Assembly: GCA_016213455.1 (NCBI GenBank)
Contig: JACRAG010000494.1
Span: 1 to 5,296 of the forward strand
Direction: 5' to 3'
Source: Anaerolineae bacterium
Lineage (GTDB): Bacteria > Chloroflexota > Anaerolineae > Anaerolineales > Anaerolineaceae
DNA length: 5,296 nucleotides
The notes beneath the pieces are model-generated. The model saw nothing but the letters and a program-made list of their open reading frames with translations. It was not told the DNA's origin and ran no database searches. Shown here one piece after another: positions 1-5,296 of the stretch. The translations under genes were made by a program, and so were the position numbers. Position 1 is the stretch's first letter. Each line of letters begins with the position of its first letter.

Positions 1-1
1 A

Positions 2-688
2 CCCGACACCCTATCCATCATCCTGGCCCTGGAAAAACAGGGCCTGGTCACCCGCACCTTTCGCCGGCTGGACCCCGAACGGCAGGCCGGGCTGATCAAC
101 GCCATATTGGAGGAAGCCGCCGAAGTCGGCCCCGCCAACCTTAACGTGCACCGTGTGGCCGAACGCAGCGGCACAGCGGTCGGCTCGCTATACCAGTACT
201 TTGGCAACCGTGACAACCTGCTCTCCTTTGCCATTGAAATGGTGGTGCGCCAGACGGTGATGACTTTCGACGCCTACCAATCCATTTTCGCGCAGATGCC
301 GCTGCGCGATGGTCTGCGCGCCTACCTGCTGGGCGGCGAAGAATGGACGCACACGCAACTCAGCGCGGCGCGTTTCTTTGCCCGCGCCGCCTACCAGGGC
401 GACCCCCAGCTGGCGCAGCGCGTGGTGAGTCCCATCGCCGAGTCGATGAAAGGCATGCTGCGCGCCCTGCTGGAAGGCGCCGCCGCGCGCGGCGAGCTGC
501 GCGCGGACCTGGACCTGGAGGCCGCCATCGGCGTGGTCAACACGCTGATCATCGCGGTGGGCGACTCGCGCCTCCTGCCCTACCTGAATCAGTATTACCG
601 GCTCAGTGACGCCAACGTGGACGACCAGCGCGCCCTGGAGGCCACTTTTGCCCTGCTGGAACGCGGTTTGATGGCGGAGGGCGTATGA
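2..688 (+). CDS. TetR/AcrR-family transcriptional regulator, 5' end outside window
   Basis: The reading frame is open from the left edge, so the true start lies upstream; 228 residues are visible. Residues 20-80 form a typical TetR DNA-binding domain: a first helix around DPERQAGLINAILEEA, then VHRVAERSGTAVGSLYQYF as the helix-turn-helix, ending in the usual YQYFGNRDNLL. The remaining ~150 residues are helical and divergent, as expected for the ligand-binding and dimerisation half. A TTG at 107 would start the protein inside the first helix and cut off part of the DNA-binding domain, so it is not the start. About 20 residues precede the usual TetR domain start and read like an extra helix or wing (ALEKQGLVTR). 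The stop overlaps the next gene's ATG (ATGA), so it is co-transcribed with the exporter genes. It most likely represses this operon until a toxic compound binds; that role is inferred from family and position. Its ligand and operator cannot be seen. Confidence 0.93.
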   Translation, partial: PDTLSIILALEKQGLVTRTFRRLDPERQAGLINAILEEAAEVGPANLNVHRVAERSGTAVGSLYQYFGNRDNLLSFAIEMVVRQTVMTFDAYQSIFAQMPLRDGLRAYLLGGEEWTHTQLSAARFFARAAYQGDPQLAQRVVSPIAESMKGMLRALLEGAAARGELRADLDLEAAIGVVNTLIIAVGDSRLLPYLNQYYRLSDANVDDQRALEATFALLERGLMAEGV

Positions 689-1824
689 AGAAAACCCTCT
701 CCATGTGCTGGAAAACCCTGCTGGAAACGGCGCGTGACTGGCAGTTGAGCGGCGTTTACCTGCTCTTCCCGGCTGCCATGATCGCCATGTATTTCATGGC
801 CTTTGGGCAAACCCCCTCCATGTCCAACTGGCTGACCCTGCTGGTGGATAACCGCGACCGCGGAGTGCTGGGCGCGCAGCTGGTGGACGCGCTGACCACC
901 GCCCAGTTCGACGGGCAGCCAATCTTCTCGGTACGCACCGGGCTGGATGAACGCAGCGGGCGCATCGCGCTGGAAGAAGGCAAAGCTGCGCTGCTGCTGG
1001 TGATCCCGGCGGACTTCACCGACGCGCTGCGCAGCCCGACCGGCTCACCGGCGGAGTTGGAAATGCACGGCGATCCGCTCAGCGACAACTACCTCTTCGC
1101 GCGCAGTTTTCTCTCGGGCGAGGTGCAGGCCTTCATCGACCGGCAGACCGGCTGGACGCGTCCCCCCACAGGTACCTACGAATTCCTGCCCAACACCGGC
1201 AAGGTCAGTGACTTTGCCGCGGGCGTGCCGGGTGTGCTGGTGTTTGGGGTCATGTTCAGCACCGTCGCCAGCGCGTTGATGCTGGCGCGCGAGCGCTCGG
1301 CGGGCACGCTGGAACGCCTGCGCATGAGCGGCGCCAGCGGCGGTGTGGTGCTGGGCGGCGTGGCGCTGGCCAACCTGGTCATGGCGCTGGTGCAGGCGCC
1401 CATCTCGTTTGGCGCGGCGCTCCTGATGGGTTTCCGCAGCCCCGGATCGCTGCCGCTGGCGATTGGCATCACCGTGCTGCTGTGCATGGGCGCCGTGGGC
1501 TGCGGCTTCCTCTCGGCCTGCTTCGCTCGCAGCGAAGGCGCCGCTGTAGCCATCTCCACCGCGGTCATGACGCCCCTGGTCTTCCTGAGCGGCGCCATCT
1601 TCCCCATGCCGCGCTTTGAGTTGTTCCGCATCGGCGGGCAGGCGGTGCAGCTCATCGATTTCATGCCCACCACTCCCGCCGCTTCGGCGCTCAGCAAGGT
1701 GCTGCTGCACGGCATGGGGGCTGAAAGCATGGTATATGAACTGGTCCTGCTTGTGGCGCTCTGCGTAGGGCTGCTGGCGCTGGGAGCAGTGGTTTATCAA
1801 CGACGCGTGCTGCGTGGCCTGTAA
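685..1824 (+). CDS. ABC-2 type exporter permease, first of two
   Basis: This 379-residue inner-membrane protein has the ABC-2 layout. A short cytoplasmic N-terminus leads into a membrane helix at about 22-40, followed by a ~130-residue domain outside the membrane. A helical bundle comes next: about 178-200, 220-247, 256-278, 287-306 and 351-371. The conserved cytoplasmic segment RERSAGTLERLR (202-213) follows the second helix; in this family it is part of the contact with the ATPase. The GAIFPMP turn after the fifth helix is also typical. The ATG overlaps the tetR stop, and GGAGG at 676-680 lies 4 bases before it. Together with the ATPase and the second permease it probably forms a heterodimeric exporter for a drug, lipid or other hydrophobic compound. 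The substrate cannot be read from the sequence. It differs clearly from the second permease and is not a recent duplicate. Confidence 0.92.
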   Translation: MKKTLSMCWKTLLETARDWQLSGVYLLFPAAMIAMYFMAFGQTPSMSNWLTLLVDNRDRGVLGAQLVDALTTAQFDGQPIFSVRTGLDERSGRIALEEGKAALLLVIPADFTDALRSPTGSPAELEMHGDPLSDNYLFARSFLSGEVQAFIDRQTGWTRPPTGTYEFLPNTGKVSDFAAGVPGVLVFGVMFSTVASALMLARERSAGTLERLRMSGASGGVVLGGVALANLVMALVQAPISFGAALLMGFRSPGSLPLAIGITVLLCMGAVGCGFLSACFARSEGAAVAISTAVMTPLVFLSGAIFPMPRFELFRIGGQAVQLIDFMPTTPAASALSKVLLHGMGAESMVYELVLLVALCVGLLALGAVVYQRRVLRGL

Positions 1825-1833
1825 ACGGCAGCC

Positions 1834-1838
1834 AAGGA
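1834..1838 (+). promoter_or_regulatory. Shine-Dalgarno AAGGA that decides the ATPase start
   Basis: AAGGA ends directly before an in-frame ATG at 1839, too close to serve it. It lies 9 bases before the next in-frame ATG at 1848, a workable distance. The ATPase therefore most likely starts at 1848, with MTNIILSAEGL. Confidence 0.65.
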
Positions 1839-1847
1839 ATGAAGAAA

Positions 1848-2791
<944 letters not shown>

Positions 2792-2795
<4 letters not shown>

Positions 2796-3904
2796 ACCTG
2801 CAACGCATACTGCTGACTGCACATAAATCCGTGCTGGAGACGCTGCGCGAGCCGGGCTTGCTGCTCTTCACCCTGCTGCTGCCGGCCTTCTTCATGCTGA
2901 TCAATTACGTGGGTTACGGCACATCCCCGCGCGAAAACAGTTTTCCCATCTGGGTGACCGGGACAGGCCCCAATGCCGAGGCGCTGCTGGCGCGCTTGAG
3001 CGCCGAGCAATACGCCAACGGGCGTCCGGTCTTTGCGATCAAGCCGGTGGATGCTACCCTGGACGTGGACACCGCCCTGCGCGACGGCACCACCCTGGCG
3101 CTGCTGACCCTCTCCAGCGCGCCGGACGGCAGCCTGGCCTACACGGTGCGCGGCAACGCCCTGAGCATGGGTTTCACGCGCGCCTCCACGCAGTTGGATG
3201 CCGTGCTGACCGAATGGCAAAACCAGGCCCAGGGCAAGCCGGCCTATGCCCGGCTGGTGGAACGCCCGCTGGGCCTGGCGCGCCCGCTGAACGACTTCGA
3301 CGCCTACGCGCCGGGTATGATGGTCTTTGCCATTTTGCTGCTCATCCCGCAGACTGCCACCCTGTTGGGTCGCGAGATGCGTGAAGGCACGCTCAACCGG
3401 CTGGCGCTGACCCGCCTGAGCACGTTGGAACTGTTCGGGGGCATCACCCTGGCGCAGATGTTCTTCGCCGCGCTGCAGGTGGCCTTGATGTTCGCCACCG
3501 CGCTGGCGTTGGGTTTCCACAACCGCGGCTCGCTTGGGCTGGCTGTGATCATCGGCCTGGCGCTGGCTTTTGGCGCCGTGGGCATGGGGCTGGGCATGGC
3601 CTGTTTCATCCGGAACGACTCGGATGCGCTCAACACAGGCAGCTCGGTATCCATGGTGCAGGTTTTCCTCTCCGGTGCGTTCTTCGCCTTCCCCGCGCCC
3701 ACCCTGTTTACCCTGGCGGGGCACACCATCGGGCTGTTCGACATCTTGCCAGCCACGCACGCCATGCTGGCTCTGCAGCAGGTGCTGGTGGGCGGCGCGG
3801 ACCTGGCGCAGGTGGGCTTCCGGCTGGCAGCCACCTTGATCCTGGGGTTGATCTATTTTGCCGCGGGCGCGCTGCTCTTCCGCTCGCGCATGGCCCGGAG
3901 ATAA
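2792..3904 (+). CDS. ABC-2 type exporter permease, second of two
   Basis: This 370-residue membrane protein has the same plan as the permease encoded at 685-1824. A membrane helix lies at about 22-40, followed by an external domain to about 170. Further helices lie near 173-192, 213-242, 247-268, 282-300 and 345-364, and the protein ends in a basic tail (RSRMARR). REMREGTLNRL at 194-204 corresponds to the RERSAGTLERLR segment of the partner and probably contacts the ATPase. ATG overlaps the ATPase stop (ATGA), and GGAGG at 2779-2783 sits 8 bases upstream, so the start is well supported. The order permease, ATPase, permease with translational coupling points to a complex with one copy of each permease and two ATPases; the stoichiometry is inferred from family knowledge. 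It is the last gene of the operon, since hairpins follow directly. Confidence 0.93.
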
Positions 3905-3907
3905 AGA

Positions 3908-3928
3908 GCATGTTCGCTGTCAACATGC
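3908..3928 (+). other. Perfect 7-bp hairpin just after the operon's last stop
   Basis: GCATGTT (3908-3914) and AACATGC (3922-3928) pair perfectly around the 7-base loop CGCTGTC, beginning 3 bases after the permease stop codon. No T-run follows, so it is not a terminator alone. It could protect the 3' end of the message or be a protein-binding dyad. Confidence 0.55.
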
Positions 3929-3936
3929 CGCAGAAT

Positions 3937-3973
3937 GGGCGCTCGAGAGCACGTGAATGCGCCCCTCTTTTCT
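3937..3973 (+). terminator. Candidate Rho-independent terminator of the exporter operon
   Basis: GGGCGC (3937-3942) pairs with GCGCCC (3959-3964) across a 16-base loop, followed by the T-rich tail CTCTTTTCT. The all-G/C stem and the T-rich tail on the + strand fit an intrinsic terminator. The 6-bp stem and long loop make it a modest one. Confidence 0.5.
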
Positions 3974-3981
3974 GCGATGGT

Positions 3982-4022
3982 CGGGTTTCGGGCGGATCAC
4001 CTCTTGTACTGCCCGAAACCCG
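3982..4022 (+). terminator. Strong 12-bp hairpin, possible second terminator or barrier
   Basis: CGGGTTTCGGGC (3982-3993) and GCCCGAAACCCG (4011-4022) are perfect reverse complements, separated by 17 bases; a G-T and a G-C pair can extend the stem inward. The following TTGTCTTG is only weakly T-rich, so termination is uncertain. It sits between the exporter operon and the NYN gene and probably insulates one from the other, either as a back-up terminator or by blocking 3' exonucleases. Confidence 0.5.
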
Positions 4023-4084
4023 TTGTCTTGAACGGAAAAATGACAGCTGCTTATGCAATCCGCTGTTTTTTCGCCAGAATGCGG

Positions 4085-4090
4085 TTTAAT
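4085..4090 (+). promoter_or_regulatory. -10-like TTTAAT suggesting a leaderless start for the NYN gene
   Basis: TTTAAT ends 6 bases before the A of the ATG at 4097, so transcription would begin at or next to the start codon. AAAGG at 4091-4095 is only one base from the ATG, too close to act as a normal ribosome-binding site, which agrees with leaderless translation. No good -35 is seen 16-18 bases upstream. An alternative promoter is TTGAAC at 4028-4033 with TATGCA at 4052-4057 (18-base spacer), but its -10 is poor. Confidence 0.35.
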
Positions 4091-4096
4091 AAAGGT

Positions 4097-4567
4097 ATGC
4101 ACTACATCATCGACGGGCACAACCTGATCCCGCATATCCCGGGAATGAACCTGCGCCAGATGGACGACGAGCAGGGTCTGATCGACCTGCTGCAGGCCTT
4201 CTGCCGGGCCAAACGCGCCAGCGTCGATGTGTATTTTGATGGGGCGCCGCCCGGTCAGCCGGCAAAACGCGCATTTGGCGCCGTCAAGGCGCATTTTGTG
4301 CGCGCCGGGCACACCGCCGACGATGCCATCCGCGCCCACCTGGGGCGGCTGGGCGCGCGCGCCCGCGAAGTAAGTGTGGTCACCTCCGACCGCCAGGTCC
4401 AGCGTGAAGGGCGTGACGTCCACGCCAAAGTGATTGGCTCGGATGAATTTGCGCGCCTGCTGACGCAGATTCCGGCTGCCACACCCGGCAGCGCGAATGA
4501 CAAGTCCACGGCGGATGAGATGGACATTGACGAATGGCTGCGCCTGTTCGGCGAAAAACGCGGGTGA
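4097..4567 (+). CDS. NYN (PIN-like) domain ribonuclease, YacP/Rae1-like
   Basis: This 156-residue soluble protein has the NYN/DUF901 pattern of metal-dependent PIN-like nucleases. The first strand carries IIDGHNLI (4-11) with Asp6 and Asn9. A second strand carries VYFDGAPP (45-52) with Asp48. HTADDAIRAHL (72-82) supplies paired acidic residues Asp75/Asp76, and VVTSDRQVQ (94-102) supplies Asp98. These acidic residues are the expected metal-binding site. The family includes Bacillus Rae1 (YacP), which cuts mRNA on the ribosome; the exact substrate here is unknown. The C-terminus has an acidic linker followed by DEWLRLFGEKRG, which looks like a conserved tail. The open frame extends upstream to 3935, but that part runs through two terminator-like hairpins, and the protein similarity starts at MHYIIDG. 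An ATG at 4079 lacks a Shine-Dalgarno sequence. It appears to be transcribed alone, separate from the exporter operon. Confidence 0.88.
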   Translation: MHYIIDGHNLIPHIPGMNLRQMDDEQGLIDLLQAFCRAKRASVDVYFDGAPPGQPAKRAFGAVKAHFVRAGHTADDAIRAHLGRLGARAREVSVVTSDRQVQREGRDVHAKVIGSDEFARLLTQIPAATPGSANDKSTADEMDIDEWLRLFGEKRG

Positions 4568-4586
4568 TTCTCATAACGATTTAATA

Positions 4587-4603
4587 CAAATCGGACAGAT
4601 TTG
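4587..4603. repeat. Short perfect inverted repeat after the NYN gene
   Basis: CAAATC (4587-4592) and GATTTG (4598-4603) are perfect reverse complements around GGACA, 20 bases after the NYN stop. The stem is A/T-rich and no T-run follows, so it is a poor terminator. Its right arm overlaps the -35-like TTGGTG at 4601, so it might be an operator. Confidence 0.35.
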
Positions 4604-4628
4604 GTGTACATTATGCACAAGATACGAT
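4601..4628 (+). promoter_or_regulatory. Weak promoter-like pair ahead of the hairpin array
   Basis: TTGGTG (4601-4606) and TACGAT (4623-4628) are separated by 16 bases and match the sigma-70-type consensus at 3 of 6 and 4 of 6 positions. The expected start near 4635 would place the first hairpin (4638-4654) at the very 5' end of the transcript. The match is weak; its position is the main argument. Confidence 0.25.
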
Positions 4629-4637
4629 CTCATTAGG

Positions 4638-4654
4638 TCGGTGTCTTCCACCGA
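4638..4654 (+). other. Hairpin 1 of the array, 6 bp, loop TCTTC
   Basis: TCGGTG (4638-4643) and CACCGA (4649-4654) pair perfectly around a five-base all-pyrimidine loop. It would be the 5' hairpin of a transcript starting near 4635. Confidence 0.5.
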
Positions 4655-4663
4655 AAAGCACGC

Positions 4664-4688
4664 TCAACTCAACCCCCCCTTGAGTTGA
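4664..4688 (+). other. Hairpin 2 of the array, 9 bp, loop of seven C
   Basis: TCAACTCAA (4664-4672) and TTGAGTTGA (4680-4688) are perfect reverse complements, and the loop (4673-4679) is exactly seven C. On the + strand it is followed by AAAAGCAAG, so it is not a terminator in that direction. Confidence 0.65.
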
Positions 4689-4691
4689 AAA

Positions 4692-4810
4692 GCAAGTTGG
4701 TGGCATTCCCTCCCTGATGATTGCCCGGCCTGTCCCCCCCAGGTCGGGCAATCGACATTTAACCAGCCCTCTTCCCATTTTTCCCAAATCTGAACCGTCG
4801 AACAACTTGC
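4692..4810. repeat. Long-range 8-base inverted repeat around hairpin 3
   Basis: GCAAGTTG (4692-4699) and CAACTTGC (4803-4810) are perfect complements and would enclose hairpin 3 and the pyrimidine-rich stretch 4765-4785 in one larger fold. An 8-base match over ~100 bases can arise by chance, so this is only suggestive. Confidence 0.25.
4719..4753 (+). other. Hairpin 3 of the array, 14 bp, loop TCCCCCC
   Basis: GATTGCCCGGCCTG (4719-4732) pairs with CAGGTCGGGCAATC (4740-4753), with a single G-T wobble in an otherwise perfect stem. This is the strongest hairpin of the region and the likely 3' end of a small RNA. A clear U-tract does not follow, so any termination would be inefficient or need a factor. 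Confidence 0.65.
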
Positions 4811-4822
4811 GCTTCGATCTGC

Positions 4823-4846
4823 CGCCAGGTTGAATGCAACCCGGCG
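4823..4846. repeat. Hairpin or operator-like inverted repeat, 9 bp plus one mismatch
   Basis: CGCC-A-GGTTG (4823-4832) pairs with CAACC-C-GGCG (4837-4846) across the tetraloop AATG, with one A-C mismatch. It ends 12 bases before the TATAAT at 4859 and so covers the place where a -35 element would lie. It may be a regulator-binding site rather than an RNA structure. Confidence 0.45.
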
Positions 4847-4858
4847 ACCGTCGTACGA

Positions 4859-4864
4859 TATAAT
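4859..4864 (+). promoter_or_regulatory. Perfect TATAAT -10 box without a good -35
   Basis: TATAAT matches the -10 consensus in full. No TTGACA-like element lies 15-19 bases upstream; TTGAAT at 4830 is 23 bases away, too far. The inverted repeat 4823-4846 occupies the -35 position, so an activator could stand in for it. The start would be near 4871, about 130 bases before the gene at 5002. Confidence 0.4.
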
Positions 4865-4868
4865 GATG

Positions 4869-4886
4869 ATATTCACCGGTGGATAT
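4869..4886. promoter_or_regulatory. Operator-like imperfect 18-base palindrome at the expected +1
   Basis: ATATTCACCGGTGGATAT reads the same on both strands except at one symmetric pair of positions, with ACCGGT at its centre. It starts 4 bases after the TATAAT box and covers the expected transcript start, a classic place for a repressor. Which regulator binds is unknown. Confidence 0.4.
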
Positions 4887-4906
4887 GTGCCATTCAGCCG
4901 TTCATG

Positions 4907-4935
4907 ATTACAGGGTGGATACCCGGCAGTATAAA
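4907..4935 (+). promoter_or_regulatory. Promoter-like pair ATTACA / TATAAA with 17-base spacer
   Basis: ATTACA (4907-4912, 4 of 6 to TTGACA) and TATAAA (4930-4935, 5 of 6 to TATAAT) have the ideal 17-base spacing. Transcription would begin near 4942, giving a ~60-base leader for the gene at 5002. It is the better-formed of the two promoter candidates before this gene. Confidence 0.45.
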
Positions 4936-4976
4936 AAATGTAGGCTGCCTTGCCAACATCCATCCCAATCAGGCAG
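4925..4976 (+). other. Mutually exclusive stems in the leader of the last gene
   Basis: CTGCC at 4945-4949 can pair with GGCAG at 4925-4929. The same bases, as CTGCCT (4945-4950), can instead pair with AGGCAG at 4971-4976. Only a transcript from the TATAAT at 4859 would contain both options. The stems are short (5 and 6 bp), so a switch is possible but not established. Confidence 0.25.
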
Positions 4977-5001
4977 AACGGGCACGCAGTCTGGAGACGG
5001 C

Positions 5002-5296
5002 ATGGAAGACAACCCCTTTTATCAGCACTTCAAAGATGAGATCGAGCGCAACCAGGCAGAAGATGCGCAGCTGCAGATCAAATACCAGCAAGAACAAGAA
5101 ATGCAAGAACGCCGCGAAAAAGAAAGGGCACGCTGCGCTGCATTGGTCGTCCCGGTACTGCAGGATTTGTTGTTCAAATACCCCGGTCACAAGGTCATCG
5201 ACCGCGCCGAGGTTACTTACCGGTCGATGAAAATCGATTACCACGGCATCTTCTGGCCCGGCGTGACCTACAGCCCTCAAAAGCCCCCCGTGGACT
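5002..5296 (+). CDS. Unrecognised coiled-coil protein, 3' end outside window
   Basis: The frame is open from ATG 5002 to the right edge (98 residues visible) and continues beyond it. GGAGA at 4993-4997 lies 4 bases before the ATG, a good ribosome-binding site. Residues 8-45 are almost entirely charged or polar (Glu, Gln, Lys, Arg) and should form one long helix or coiled coil. From about residue 46 the sequence becomes a more ordinary globular mix (VVPVLQDLLFKYPG, then VIDRAEVTYRSMKIDYHGIFWPGV), which looks like the start of a folded domain rich in aromatics. There is no signal peptide or membrane helix. I do not recognise the family. The first ~45 codons use more A/T at the third position than the exporter genes, and the rest is more typical. 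Two other frames overlap it (one + and one -), but neither has a ribosome-binding site or sensible composition. Confidence 0.6.
   Translation, partial: MEDNPFYQHFKDEIERNQAEDAQLQIKYQQEQEMQERREKERARCAALVVPVLQDLLFKYPGHKVIDRAEVTYRSMKIDYHGIFWPGVTYSPQKPPVD

Larger units (their letters stand above)
4635..4760 (+). ncRNA. Candidate small RNA with three hairpins and C-rich loops
   Basis: Three clean hairpins follow one another: 6 bp with loop TCTTC, 9 bp with loop CCCCCCC, and 14 bp with loop TCCCCCC. The linker before the third contains CCCTCCC (4708-4714). All exposed segments are therefore C- or pyrimidine-rich and complementary to purine-rich Shine-Dalgarno sequences such as the GGAGGG before the first permease. 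Known small RNAs with this design include the CCUCCUCCC 'cuckoo' RNAs of alphaproteobacteria and the UCCC-loop RNAs of staphylococci. I recognise the design, not the sequence family. The ends are estimates: the start from the weak promoter at 4601-4628, the end from the strong third hairpin, whose tail GACATTTAACC is only slightly T-rich. The structure could instead belong to DNA, or to the opposite strand with G-rich loops. Confidence 0.35.
4568..5001. other. 434-base gene-free region rich in hairpins and promoter-like sites
   Basis: No reading frame here combines a ribosome-binding site, a plausible start and a recognisable protein, on either strand. The region is lower in G+C at its left end and around 4855-4940 than the neighbouring genes. 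It holds at least five inverted repeats, two C7 tracts, a perfect TATAAT and an operator-like palindrome, listed separately. It probably combines a small RNA gene with the control region of the gene at 5002. Confidence 0.6.

Noticed and set aside
107..688. TetR gene starting at the TTG at 107
   Set aside because: This start would fall inside the first helix of the DNA-binding domain. The frame is open to the left edge and already encodes TetR-like sequence.
3935..4096. N-terminal extension of the NYN protein from the ATG at 3935
   Set aside because: It runs through two hairpins, one terminator-like, has no ribosome-binding site, and similarity to the family begins at 4097.
4638..4753. CRISPR array or mobile-element ends suggested by successive inverted repeats
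   Set aside because: The stems differ in sequence, there are no regularly spaced direct repeats, and no transposase or target duplication is seen.
4664..4963. 99-residue minus-strand frame in the gene-free region
   Set aside because: There is no Shine-Dalgarno before its ATG, its composition is unremarkable, and it reads through hairpins 2 and 3 and both C7 tracts. I cannot fully exclude it.
4904..5230. 108-residue + strand frame overlapping the last gene
   Set aside because: It is rich in Ser, Arg, Lys and Cys with no fold-like pattern. The frame from 5002 has a ribosome-binding site and better codon use.
4969..5280. Minus-strand frame with a hydrophobic stretch resembling a membrane helix
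   Set aside because: The Phe/Leu run is simply the complement of the Glu/Lys-rich coiled coil encoded on the + strand.

Overview
The window is GC-rich bacterial DNA, all of it read on the + strand. It carries five genes: a four-gene drug-efflux-type operon, a stand-alone NYN/PIN-like ribonuclease gene, and the start of an unrecognised coiled-coil protein gene that runs off the right edge. The protein types and their wording (a TetR regulator with an SLYQYFGNRD recognition helix region, an ATPase with DEPEAGLDP, a short NYN protein starting MHYIIDGHNLI) remind me of Chloroflexota, probably Anaerolineae. This is recognition from memory, not a database result, so it is only moderately secure. 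Shine-Dalgarno sequences are used in several places.

Positions 2-3904 hold one tightly packed operon: a TetR-family regulator (5' end outside the window), an ABC-2 permease, an ABC ATPase and a second, different ABC-2 permease. Two junctions are ATGA overlaps. The third is a short gap whose Shine-Dalgarno sequence indicates that the ATPase starts at 1848 rather than 1839. The two half-size permeases and one ATPase type suggest an exporter with a heterodimeric membrane part and an ATPase dimer. The co-transcribed TetR protein is the likely substrate-sensing repressor.

Positions 3905-4096 are non-coding and hold three hairpins in a row; the second has a T-rich tail and is the best candidate for the operon terminator. 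A -10-like TTTAAT lies 6 bases before the ATG of the NYN gene (4097-4567), which suggests a leaderless or nearly leaderless message. The NYN protein resembles the YacP/Rae1 family of mRNA-cleaving enzymes.

Positions 4568-5001 (434 bases) have no convincing gene but are dense in structure. Three successive hairpins (4638-4654, 4664-4688, 4719-4753) present the loops TCTTC, CCCCCCC and TCCCCCC, and the linker before the third contains CCCTCCC. This is the most interesting part of the window: it looks like a candidate small RNA with C-rich, Shine-Dalgarno-complementary loops. Further right are a fourth hairpin, a perfect TATAAT box, an 18-base imperfect palindrome at the expected transcript start, a second promoter-like pair, and mutually exclusive short stems. 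These probably form the control region of the last gene (5002 to the right edge), which encodes a charged coiled-coil protein of unknown function.
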